A stretch of DNA of 64,000 bases from Chryseobacterium foetidum (GTDB lineage Bacteria > Bacteroidota > Bacteroidia > Flavobacteriales > Weeksellaceae), in NCBI RefSeq assembly GCF_025457425.1, contig NZ_JAMXIA010000001.1, forward strand, positions 372,001 to 436,000, in the 5' to 3' direction. The position numbers and the translations under genes were made by a program. The notes below the pieces were generated by a model. That model was given only the letters and a program-made list of their open reading frames with translations, searched no databases and had not been told where the DNA came from. Shown here one piece after another: positions 16,823 to 24,233 of this stretch; the first letter of the stretch is position 1; each line of letters begins with the position of its first letter.

Positions 16823-16856
16823 CAAAAATAGAGTTGCTATTATATTATACGCTCAA
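16823..16856 (-). promoter_or_regulatory. Promoter of rpoD
   Basis: On the minus strand TTG (16856-16854), 23-bp spacer, TATTTTTG (16830-16823), a good match to the Bacteroidota consensus; the ATG at 16810 follows after 12 bp. Confidence 0.55.
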
Positions 16857-16970
16857 AACACTACAAAGGTTACACCAGTTACAAAAATATTTTATATAAT
16901 TAAATCATCGTTCGGAAATTAGTTGTAAATTATTACGCTTCAAATATCTTCAAACATTTTTGATATTGAG

Positions 16971-17080
16971 CTTGATCCTTTTCAGGAGCTTTATCCCGCT
17001 ATCCACTGTATCTTTTTGGTGGCCGTCTCCATTTCATTCCGTCAGCCACCAAAAAGGATGTCGTTTCTATCGGGGCTAGT
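16971..17080 (+). repeat. Dispersed structured repeat, copy 1
   Basis: Outer boxes CTTGATCCTTTT, AGGAGCTTTATCCCGCTA and AAAAAGGATGTCGTTTCTAT followed by CGGGGCTAG enclose an inner palindrome TTTTTGGTGGC/GCCACCAAAAA with a 21-nt loop. The same outer boxes recur in reverse at 63634-63790 around a different palindrome. Confidence 0.85.
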
Positions 17081-17119
17081 TACAACCCCCGTCAAAAGAA
17101 ATTAAAGTTTAGTAATTTG

Positions 17120-17253
17120 CGTCACTTCGAGTAACGTAGCGAAGCGAAGTATATCGAGAAGTTTTGATTGAAAAAACAAAATTTGTGGTTCGGTTCACTA
17201 GTTCTCGATACATTTTTTCTACACTTCGTTTCGTAAAAACACTCGAACTGACG
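17120..17253. repeat. MITE-like inverted-repeat element in the rpoD upstream region
   Basis: Two imperfect inverted arms of about 45 nt (17120-17162 and 17199-17253). Each includes CGTCA/TGACG, a TTCGAGT box, a GAAGCGAAGT-like box and TATCGAGAA, with a 36-nt AT-rich centre. No ORF inside. Confidence 0.75.
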
Positions 17254-17263
17254 GAATAAAAAA

Positions 17264-17283
17264 AGCGAAACCAAAGTTCCGCT
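17264..17283 (-). terminator. Terminator-like hairpin, copy A
   Basis: Minus-strand AGCGGAAC, loop TTTG, GTTTCGCT, followed by seven T. Near-duplicate of the hairpin at 17473-17492. Confidence 0.65.
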
Positions 17284-17346
17284 CCATATTTAAAAGGTAA
17301 ATTTAAATCTAATTTTTATAATTCAACTTTCATAAAATATCCACAC

Positions 17347-17441
17347 AGTTTGTTATCCTGAAAGGATCTAAAATTGAATCTCTAATACTATGTTGAGATG
17401 CTTTGACTTCGTCGAACCTAAAGGTTTCAGCATGACAAACT
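17347..17441. repeat. Second inverted-repeat element (AGTTTGTYATSCTGAAA ends)
   Basis: 95-bp element with 17-nt imperfect inverted ends (17347-17363 and 17425-17441). Its interior contains GATGCTTTGACTTCGTCGAA, a word common in intergenic repeats of this genus. No ORF. Confidence 0.65.
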
Positions 17442-17472
17442 AAGTGAAAAATTGTTACATTTAAAACAAAAA

Positions 17473-17492
17473 AGCGAAACCGAAGTTCCGCT
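17473..17492 (-). terminator. Terminator of the S1/P1 nuclease gene, copy B with UUCG loop
   Basis: Minus-strand AGCGGAAC, loop TTCG, GTTTCGCT, then TTTTTTG. The C(UUCG)G tetraloop is an especially stable RNA hairpin. It is about 120 bp after the nuclease stop; the same hairpin is repeated at 17264. Confidence 0.75.
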
Positions 17493-17593
17493 ATAATATT
17501 TTAGTGATAATTTAAAATCGACATTCAAAATTCACCACTGACAATTCTCTATTCACTTTTTAATGATTCAAAATTGACTATTGAAAGTTGACA

Positions 17594-17619
17594 ATTCACT
17601 TTTAAAATTCACTTTTAAA
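17594..17619. repeat. Tandem 13-bp direct repeat
   Basis: ATTCACTTTTAAA occurs twice back to back, running into the 3' end of the nuclease gene (its stop codon lies in the second copy). Looser relatives (ATTCAAAATTCAC, TTCAAAATTGAC) fill 17520-17590. Confidence 0.7.
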
Positions 17620-18406
17620 ACAAATCATTCAGCAGCTTCGCCAGTCTCAAACCTCCGTTCAAAAGCTGTCTTTCCATAATATCATTAAATTTATACTGAT
17701 AATCAAAAGAAAGTTTTGAGCCATCCGGAGTCTGTGCATAGATTTTATTGGCAATCTGATGAGAATCGTACAACCAGTTTTCTAAAGTTCCAGACTGAAT
17801 TTGTTTTACTTCATCCTTGGTTTTAATATCCAAAAGTTTCGCATATTCTGTGTAGCTGTATTTTTGAGAATCTACCAGTTTACCGTCCCAAACAGAATGT
17901 AAATTTGTTTTTTCTCCAAAATAAGTCACGTTGATTTTGTTTCCTCCCAAATCTTCAGATCTTCCGGTGTGCATCGGCTGAGCCAAATCTCCCATCATGT
18001 GAATCAGGAAAATCAAAGCGATTTTTCTGTCTTTTTCAGACGTTTTTGCATCCTTAATCTGGCTCGATAAAACTTTAATCTGAGAATATAAATTTGCTCC
18101 AGCCTGAGCTTTTAAATCTTTTTCAAATGCTGTGAAATCTGTTTGAGGATCGATGTTTACGTAATGCCACGCTGAAGCCTGCTTCCATGCTCCGGTGGTA
18201 TCAGACTTGATAAAATCCGGCCAGTTTGCCCAATACGCCATTTTTTCCTTTCCCAACATTTTTCTGAGTTCTCTTTTCGCCTTCCCGGAAAGATGGTTTT
18301 CTGCAATTTCCGCAATCACTCGGTGCCCTGTCAATCCCCATGCATACGAATAAACCGAACTGGCCACGAATGCTAAAATCAGAATTTTAGAATAAATACT
18401 TTTCAT
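17615..18406 (-). CDS. S1/P1-type zinc nuclease
   Basis: 263-aa secreted nuclease. A signal peptide ends before Trp23, so that mature W-G-L-T-G-H starts with the Trp whose amino group binds zinc in P1 nuclease. Further metal ligands are seen in HYVNID, HMMGDLAQPMHTG and HSVWDGKL. Expected activity: degradation of single-stranded DNA and RNA and removal of 3'-phosphates in the periplasm or outside the cell, probably for phosphate and nucleoside scavenging. It is divergent from the tssG unit. Confidence 0.93.
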   Translation of the reverse strand: MKSIYSKILILAFVASSVYSYAWGLTGHRVIAEIAENHLSGKAKRELRKMLGKEKMAYWANWPDFIKSDTTGAWKQASAWHYVNIDPQTDFTAFEKDLKAQAGANLYSQIKVLSSQIKDAKTSEKDRKIALIFLIHMMGDLAQPMHTGRSEDLGGNKINVTYFGEKTNLHSVWDGKLVDSQKYSYTEYAKLLDIKTKDEVKQIQSGTLENWLYDSHQIANKIYAQTPDGSKLSFDYQYKFNDIMERQLLNGGLRLAKLLNDLF

Positions 18407-18427
18407 TTCTTAATTATTTTCAGTTTG

Positions 18428-18435
18428 CAAAGATA
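18428..18435 (-). promoter_or_regulatory. Putative -7 box of the nuclease gene (TATCTTTG)
   Basis: TATCTTTG on the minus strand, 21 bp before the ATG at 18406; no clear -33 element. Confidence 0.4.
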
Positions 18436-18577
18436 AGCCTCATCAGGGTAAAATGAACAGGATGAATAAAAATTCACAGTAAGTTTAATTATTTGAAAAT
18501 TTTTAGAAAAAAATAAACCAAACGTTTTTTAAATTTAGAACTTATCTTATCTTTACGATACCAAACCCCACTATAAA

Positions 18578-19519
18578 ATGTATGAACACGGCATTCTGGA
18601 AATGCAATACAATAAACTGCAGACCGACTTCAGGGCGGAAGCTGTAGCTGTAAATCTGATGAAATACCACAGCTCACTTTCTCTGGTTTTTGTAGAGCGC
18701 CTCGGAATTAATGACAGAGCTTATCTCAAAGATATCAAGACAATTACTAAACAGTATCTTGGGTTCGACGATGAGATTTACAACATAAAAACCTACAGAG
18801 AAGGTATTTACGACTATTTACCTGAAGGGATTTTTCATCCGCCATCACTCAATTCAAAACGAAGTAATGTAGAAAGCGTTGTAAAAGAAATACGCCGCCA
18901 AAAGAAGGTAGAAGATGATGCACGCAAATTTTTCAGACCTTTTGAACTCGAAGTTTTCTTTACAGAAATTACTGCCTTACTTAAAGAGCAGGAATTTGAT
19001 CTCAACAGCCAGACTGATTCTCTGATTAAAACATTCAGCGAACTATGGCCGCTGATCAAACTGCTCGACAGAAATTCGGCGTGTATTTTCGTTTACATTC
19101 TTCCTTTTCTGCATAAAATAAGAGGAGATAAAAGACTGTTTGAGCAATGTTTGAGTGCATTTCTGGAAATTCCTGTTGAAGTGACTTTTCAGGCAAGGGT
19201 TTTAGAGAAAATCGAGGAAGACAACAATTCTGTTTTTCTGGGAAATTCCCGTTTAGGACTGGATTACATTCCAAGCGGAAGACACTTTGACGGAGAACGG
19301 AACTGGGTAGTTAATATTGGCCCTATTCCATACGATCGAATGAAAGATTTTGTAGAGGGAAGCCGCTTCAAGAAAATTCTTACCGCATTTTATGAATATT
19401 GTCTACCATTGAATACAGATTTCAAAGAGAATTTTGTAACCGAAAAGCAACCGTTTTCATTTGTGCTGGATGAGGAAGAAGAAAACCAGACAAGGCTGGG
19501 ATATTCTACATTTCTCTGA
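18578..19519 (+). CDS. tssG: Type VI secretion baseplate protein TssG (subtype iii)
   Basis: 313-aa protein. Its C-terminal third follows the TssG pattern: SRLGLDYIPSGRHFDGERNW, then VVNIGPIPYDRMKDFVEGS, ending in TRLGYSTFL, comparable with the LG...G.R.....LGPL...F..F and RLGWTSWL elements of proteobacterial TssG. The N-terminal part is divergent, as expected for the Bacteroidota system. TssG builds the baseplate wedge with TssF and TssK. First gene of a tssG-tssN-tssK run; TATCTTTA at 18548-18555 is a possible -7 box. tssF is not next to it. Confidence 0.8.
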   Translation: MYEHGILEMQYNKLQTDFRAEAVAVNLMKYHSSLSLVFVERLGINDRAYLKDIKTITKQYLGFDDEIYNIKTYREGIYDYLPEGIFHPPSLNSKRSNVESVVKEIRRQKKVEDDARKFFRPFELEVFFTEITALLKEQEFDLNSQTDSLIKTFSELWPLIKLLDRNSACIFVYILPFLHKIRGDKRLFEQCLSAFLEIPVEVTFQARVLEKIEEDNNSVFLGNSRLGLDYIPSGRHFDGERNWVVNIGPIPYDRMKDFVEGSRFKKILTAFYEYCLPLNTDFKENFVTEKQPFSFVLDEEEENQTRLGYSTFL

Positions 19520-19579
19520 TTTTATTTACTATATTTACAAGACCAACAATACACAAACTTAAAATTTGAAAAAGAAATT

Positions 19580-20491
19580 ATGGACGTTTCTTCAGTAAAA
19601 GGTATTTTTCTACGATACATTCTCCTGCCGCTGATCGCGGTGATTATGATGTTTATTCTGGGTATCATTACCCGAAATAAACCTGCGATAAAAATTCGTA
19701 CCGTTATCATTTATATTCTCCTGTGCAGTCTTTGCCTTGCACTTCCTGGCTTTATGGGTTTTACAGGCAATACTTTTAATCCTTACGGATATTTGATTTC
19801 TCAGGTGGTTTTTTTGCTGCTCGGGATTCTGCATGTCAATCTTCTGCACCGTTTTTTCCGAAAGCATTTAAAATCCAATGTGTTTATCATTCTTTTTGAG
19901 AGTATTCTGTCTGTAACGTGTACTTTGGCTGGAGGATATTTATTTGTTTTAATTTTCAGATGGGTAAGCAAAGACACCGGTTATCCGATTATGGCGGCTA
20001 CCAGCCTGATTACATTCTATGTTCCATTGGTTTTTTATTATTGCTATGTACAGTTAATCAGCATTCCGGTGGATATTTACAGAACGTGGCATTACAGTCC
20101 GGACCAGAAGCTACCGGACTTTGACGGAGTAGATTTTGACCGTCTCATGGTTTTGAATGTAGAACTGAGCAAAAATCTTGAAGACAGCAACAGATTCAGA
20201 ATTAAAGCTAAAACACTTCCTACAGGCATACATTTTGGTGATTGGTTTTACAGAGTTGTGGATGACTATAACCATAAAAATCCGGGATCTGTAATTCACT
20301 TAACCGATACCTCAAGGGAACCATATTACTGGATATTTTATATCAAAAAATCATTTTTCAGTTTCAGAAAATATGTTGATTTTGAAAATGATATCAACAC
20401 CAATGGTATCAAAGAAAATGATGTAATCATCTGTAAAAGAGTGATACAGCATCAGGAAGAGGGCAAGCTAAATAACAACACAAAATATTAA
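19580..20491 (+). CDS. tssN: Type VI secretion membrane protein TssN (subtype iii)
   Basis: 303-aa protein with about five transmembrane helices in the first 165 residues (for example RYILLPLIAVIMMFILGII) and a soluble C-terminal part of about 130 residues with WHYSPDQKLPDFDGVDFDRL. This layout fits TssN, a protein unique to Bacteroidota type VI systems that likely replaces the classical TssJLM membrane complex together with TssO-R. It lies between tssG (60 bp gap) and tssK (5 bp gap), which is the main support for the name. Confidence 0.78.
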   Translation: MDVSSVKGIFLRYILLPLIAVIMMFILGIITRNKPAIKIRTVIIYILLCSLCLALPGFMGFTGNTFNPYGYLISQVVFLLLGILHVNLLHRFFRKHLKSNVFIILFESILSVTCTLAGGYLFVLIFRWVSKDTGYPIMAATSLITFYVPLVFYYCYVQLISIPVDIYRTWHYSPDQKLPDFDGVDFDRLMVLNVELSKNLEDSNRFRIKAKTLPTGIHFGDWFYRVVDDYNHKNPGSVIHLTDTSREPYYWIFYIKKSFFSFRKYVDFENDINTNGIKENDVIICKRVIQHQEEGKLNNNTKY

Positions 20492-20496
20492 TCACA

Positions 20497-21642
20497 ATGA
20501 TACAGCCAATTAAACATCCTGCCATCAATTGGGTAGACGGCATGAAGGTTTCGCAGAGACATCTTAACGAGCAGGATAACCATCTTTTAGACAATATCAG
20601 AGATTCAAATTCAATAAAAATCAGCAATTACAATTACGGATTGCTCCCGATTTCAAATGAATACACAGATAAAACGGTTTTCGATGTTCACAATACTGCA
20701 ACCAACGATGTTCAGTTGACCATCAAAAACTGCAGTGCAGTTACCGCAGCCGGTTACCGTATTGAACTGAAAGACAGAAAGGTGAGCGTGAAGTCCCTTG
20801 CGAAATTTATTAATTTTGAAGAAAACAATACCGACGGAGAATTCTATATTTTAGTTTCGGTAAATCCTTTTGAGAAAGTACCTTTTGGAGATATAGATGC
20901 AGACGAAATTCCACCAAGACATCCTTATTCACAACCAAATTATCATATTGAACTTTTGCCTTTACAGTCGGTTAATCAAGGGTTTGCAGGTGGTAATTAT
21001 CTGGTGATAGGGAAGGTCAACTTAAAAGGAAATATTGCACAGGTTGACAGTAATTTTATTCCGCCGTGTACATCAGTTCAAAGTCATCCGTCTTTGCTGG
21101 AATACTACAACAGTTTTGCGAAATACATTGGAAATCTGCAGCAGTATTCATTTAAAATCATTCAGAAATCGTCACATAAAAATGCCAATACAGCATTGGC
21201 AATCAATGTGAAAAATCTGTGTACAACGATGGTCAATACTTTTGCTGATGTGTATTTTCAGTTTAGAAATGTGGTTCCTTATGAATCGCCGATATTTTTA
21301 ACGGAAGTGTTCTCAAAACTGGCTCTTAAAATTTATAATTCCACGCAGATGATTGTTCCCGCAGAACTAGAAGAAATGCTGAACTACAGTCTGGAATGGA
21401 GCGAAATTGCGCCCCACACACTTTTAAATCAGCTCTCCATCGTTGCTGAAATCAATTACGATCATCATAATTCCGGTGAGCATCTTTACCAGATTCAGCT
21501 TTTGATGAGAAGTCTGGATACCATTTTCTCTAAACTTAGTGAACTGGAATACATCGGTCAGCGCAAGGAAAATATTATTGTTACAGAGCAGGAAGTCAGC
21601 TCAAACAACAATCCGAAGCGGGGTTGGAGTGTTTTAGACTAG
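20497..21642 (+). CDS. tssK: Type VI secretion baseplate protein TssK (subtype iii)
   Basis: 381-aa protein. The start HPAINWVDGMKVSQRHLNEQDN matches the TssK N-terminal pattern (V.W.EGM...Q.H...Q) and is followed by NYGLLPI, as in other TssK proteins. TssK links the baseplate to the membrane complex and is derived from phage receptor-binding proteins. Starts 5 bp after tssN; a terminator follows at once, so the operon ends here and no sheath, tube or ClpV genes are nearby. Confidence 0.88.
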   Translation: MIQPIKHPAINWVDGMKVSQRHLNEQDNHLLDNIRDSNSIKISNYNYGLLPISNEYTDKTVFDVHNTATNDVQLTIKNCSAVTAAGYRIELKDRKVSVKSLAKFINFEENNTDGEFYILVSVNPFEKVPFGDIDADEIPPRHPYSQPNYHIELLPLQSVNQGFAGGNYLVIGKVNLKGNIAQVDSNFIPPCTSVQSHPSLLEYYNSFAKYIGNLQQYSFKIIQKSSHKNANTALAINVKNLCTTMVNTFADVYFQFRNVVPYESPIFLTEVFSKLALKIYNSTQMIVPAELEEMLNYSLEWSEIAPHTLLNQLSIVAEINYDHHNSGEHLYQIQLLMRSLDTIFSKLSELEYIGQRKENIIVTEQEVSSNNNPKRGWSVLD

Positions 21643-21652
21643 ATAAATAACA

Positions 21653-21684
21653 GGGGCATTTGTAAAAAATGTCCCTTATTTTTT
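21653..21684 (+). terminator. Terminator of the tssGNK operon
   Basis: Stem GGGGCATTT/AAATGTCCC (one G-T pair), 5-nt loop, then TTATTTTTT. The T-run overlaps the stop codon of the converging DtxR-type gene. Confidence 0.82.
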
Positions 21685-22329
21685 GACCAGAATTTTTTCA
21701 GTTGCCTGTCTGCTCAGAATTTCTTTAGAATTATTGATTTCAATCGTCATTGATTTGTCGAAATTTTCTATTTTCAGAACTACAATTTCCGTGTTTAGTA
21801 ATAAATTTTTGTCAGTGAGATAGGTCAGAAAACCGTCATCAGACAAAGTCAGTGATGTGAAAATTACTTTATCGCCAACGTTGCAACCAGACAGCTGCAT
21901 CAGATCCTGAGCGATAATATTTCCCTGTTTGTCAGGGATGGGTTCACCGTGCGGATCGTATTTTGGATAATTTAAAATTTCATCCATCTTGTCAAAAAAG
22001 ACCTGAGAATGCACGTGCTCCAGCTGTTCTGCAATTTCGTGCACATTTTCCCAGCCGAAATTCATTTTCTGCACCAGAAACATTTCAGTGAGACGGTGTT
22101 TCCTTACAACCAAAGCCGCTTCACGCATTCCTGAAGACGTCACGGTAAGCGGTTTGTAGGTTTCGTAGATCACCCAGTTTTTATCGGCAAACTTCTTCAT
22201 CATGTTGTTTGTACTGGGCATTTTTACATTCAAAAATTTGCTCAGTTCATTGATGGTCACTTTGGTGTTGTCATCAACGAGATGAAACAGAGCTTTCAGA
22301 TAATTTTCTTCGGTAAGTGTTGCTTTCAA
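21676..22329 (-). CDS. DtxR/MntR family metal-dependent transcriptional regulator
   Basis: About 217 aa. Winged helix in the first 70 residues (TEENYLKALFHLVDDNTKVTINELSKFL), a metal-binding dimerisation domain with ENVHEIAEQLEHVHSQVFFDKM containing the Glu/His ligands, and a C-terminal FeoA/SH3-like domain (GDKVIFTSLTLSDDGFLTYL). There is no ATG near the expected start; the frame reaches a TTG at 22362, but the TTG at 22329 gives KATLTEENYL and lies downstream of a TAGATTTG box, so I prefer it. Likely represses manganese or iron uptake genes, none of which are adjacent. Confidence 0.88.
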   Translation of the reverse strand: MKATLTEENYLKALFHLVDDNTKVTINELSKFLNVKMPSTNNMMKKFADKNWVIYETYKPLTVTSSGMREAALVVRKHRLTEMFLVQKMNFGWENVHEIAEQLEHVHSQVFFDKMDEILNYPKYDPHGEPIPDKQGNIIAQDLMQLSGCNVGDKVIFTSLTLSDDGFLTYLTDKNLLLNTEIVVLKIENFDKSMTIEINNSKEILSRQATEKILVKK

Positions 22330-22350
22330 AATGTTAGAAACTTTTTGATA

Positions 22351-22358
22351 CAAATCTA
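22351..22358 (-). promoter_or_regulatory. Putative -7 box of the DtxR-type gene (TAGATTTG)
   Basis: TAGATTTG on the minus strand, 21 bp before the TTG start at 22329. It lies inside the longest possible reading frame, so it also argues for the shorter protein. Confidence 0.4.
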
Positions 22359-22411
22359 ACAAAATAATATTTTATGAATAAAAATTTCCATTTAAATTTT
22401 ATCTTTACTTT

Positions 22412-23443
22412 ATGAAAATTTCTTTTAAAAACGACTATTCTGAAGGAGCTCATCCTGCTATTTTACAAGCGTTAGTGAATTATAATGATGATCAGCAGGC
22501 AGGTTATGGCGAAGATATGTATTCCTTAAAAGCCAAAGAATTAATTAAGAAAAAGCTGAAGTCTGATCAATCTGATATTTATTTTGTTTCTGGCGGAACT
22601 CAGGCTAATCTAATCGTAATCTCATCTATTTTAAAACCTTATCAGGCGGTAATTTCTGCGACAAGCGGACATATTTTAAATAATGAAACCGGAGCAATTG
22701 AGGCAACAGGTCATAAGATTTTGGGAATAGAAACTGCTGACGGCAAACTTCGTCCTTCAGATATTATTCCTGTTCTTGAAAATCACAGAAATATTCCGCA
22801 TCAGGTGATGCCGAAACTGGTTTATATTTCAAATTCTACGGAATTGGGAACGATTTATCAGAAAAAAGAATTGGAAGAACTTTCTCAGTTTTGTAAAGAA
22901 AACAATCTCTATCTTTTTATGGATGGAGCAAGGCTTGCACAGGCGCTGACTTCCGAAATTAATGATTTGAATTTTGAACAACTCGCTGATTTGACGGATG
23001 TTTTTTACATTGGAGGCACTAAAAACGGAGCTTTGCTAGGAGAGGGGATTGTGATTAATAACCCAGAATTGCAGCAGGATTTTGCATTTAATATTAAACA
23101 AAAAGGAGCACTTTTAGCGAAAGGTAGACTTCTTGGAATTCAGTTTCTGGAGCTTTTTAAAGATAATTTATATTTTGAATCAGGTCACAATGCCAATATT
23201 CAGGCTATGAAAATTAAAAATTTTATGACTGAAAAAGGAATCCAATTTTTAAGTGATACATCGACCAACCAGATTTTTCCAATACTTGAAAATTCTGTTA
23301 TAGAAAAACTTTTAGAGAATTTTGAATTTTATGTTTGGCAAAAATTGGATGAAACTCAATCGGCGATTCGGCTCATTACATCTTGGAATACGAAAGATTA
23401 TGCAACGGATAAATTCTTAGAAAAACTGAACGAAATATTATAA
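22412..23443 (+). CDS. Low-specificity threonine aldolase / beta-eliminating lyase
   Basis: 343-aa fold-type I PLP enzyme. Threonine aldolase features are FKNDYSEGAHPAILQAL at the N-terminus, YFVSGGTQANL near 58-68, SGHILNNETGAIE near 85-97, DGARLAQAL in the core and the PLP lysine in YIGGTKNGALLGEG. Expected reaction: threonine or allo-threonine to glycine and acetaldehyde, with broad beta-hydroxy amino acid use. A TATCTTTA octamer ends 4 bp before the ATG, suggesting a leaderless transcript. Confidence 0.9.
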   Translation: MKISFKNDYSEGAHPAILQALVNYNDDQQAGYGEDMYSLKAKELIKKKLKSDQSDIYFVSGGTQANLIVISSILKPYQAVISATSGHILNNETGAIEATGHKILGIETADGKLRPSDIIPVLENHRNIPHQVMPKLVYISNSTELGTIYQKKELEELSQFCKENNLYLFMDGARLAQALTSEINDLNFEQLADLTDVFYIGGTKNGALLGEGIVINNPELQQDFAFNIKQKGALLAKGRLLGIQFLELFKDNLYFESGHNANIQAMKIKNFMTEKGIQFLSDTSTNQIFPILENSVIEKLLENFEFYVWQKLDETQSAIRLITSWNTKDYATDKFLEKLNEIL

Positions 23444-23485
23444 AAAAAATCAGCCAGTGAATAATCAATTGGCTGAGTTTTTTTT
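23442..23485. terminator. Bidirectional terminator
   Basis: Stem TCAGCCA/TGGCTGA with a 13-nt loop, A-tract on the left and T-tract on the right, between the converging aldolase and lipoprotein genes. Confidence 0.82.
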
Positions 23486-23984
23486 ATTTTAAAATTCTGC
23501 TGATTTTTTCACAATCTACAGATTCCAGTTTTTGATCTTCAGGATAAGAAATTTTTTTTTCGTTGGTATAAACCATTTGTCCGCCGTTATCTTTCTGATC
23601 TCCTATACCTTCAAAAAGTGAATTATCTTTCTGTAAAAAGAAAATATCGCGTTTGCTGGTGGTTCCTTCAGAAGCAAATTCGTAGGTCAACTTCAGCGTA
23701 TCTCCGGATCTGAAACCAGTGACATCGCCTTTGGAACTGTCTTTTTCATGATTTTTATAAGCCAGTTTGCCGATTAAAGTACCGAGATTGTCGTCAATGC
23801 TTGCAACAATTGTATCTTTACCAATAACGTGCATGTAGCAAAAAGTTTTGCTTCCAAGTGTATCAATTGGCTTAGAAACAATTTCGGCAGAATCTGTTTT
23901 TACAGGATCTAGTTTTGGAGTTTCTTTTTTCCCGCAGCTCAAAGCAACGATGCTCAAAATTCCGGTAAATATTAATTTTTTCAT
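23484..23984 (-). CDS. Hypothetical lipoprotein
   Basis: 166-aa predicted lipoprotein: signal peptide with lipobox ALSC, Cys17 as the lipid attachment site, then a Lys/Thr/Pro linker. The remaining 120 residues form an alternating beta-strand pattern (GDTLKLTYEFASEGTTSKRDIFF) without a motif I know. Conserved-looking cysteines at FCYMHV and VDCEKI might pair. No operon partner; 250 bp of apparently empty sequence follow upstream. Confidence 0.72.
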   Translation of the reverse strand: MKKLIFTGILSIVALSCGKKETPKLDPVKTDSAEIVSKPIDTLGSKTFCYMHVIGKDTIVASIDDNLGTLIGKLAYKNHEKDSSKGDVTGFRSGDTLKLTYEFASEGTTSKRDIFFLQKDNSLFEGIGDQKDNGGQMVYTNEKKISYPEDQKLESVDCEKISRILK

Positions 23985-24233
23985 TGAATTGATTTCTTAA
24001 ATTTTGGTTTAGCTAATTTAGTTAAGATATTACAATTTGGCAAACTGATATCATATTTTACCGCTGTAAACGGAGCTTTAAAAAAAATCCTATAATTTAT
24101 ATTATGTTAACTTTTATGTTTTAACTGTTTTCGGTTTTATTTAAAAAACATCTATTTAAACTGTTTATAGATAACCTAATCTCACTGAATACAAAGTTGA
24201 GAATCAAAATTGAAACTTTCAGAAAAATGATTA

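Noticed and set aside
17120..17441. Possible CRISPR array or tRNA cluster upstream of rpoD
   Set aside because: The repeats are inverted arms of two different elements, not regularly spaced direct repeats, and no cloverleaf can be drawn.
24000..24233. Riboswitch or small RNA in the gap before the NDH-2 3' end
   Set aside because: AT-rich sequence with no stable stem, conserved aptamer words or terminator that I could see.
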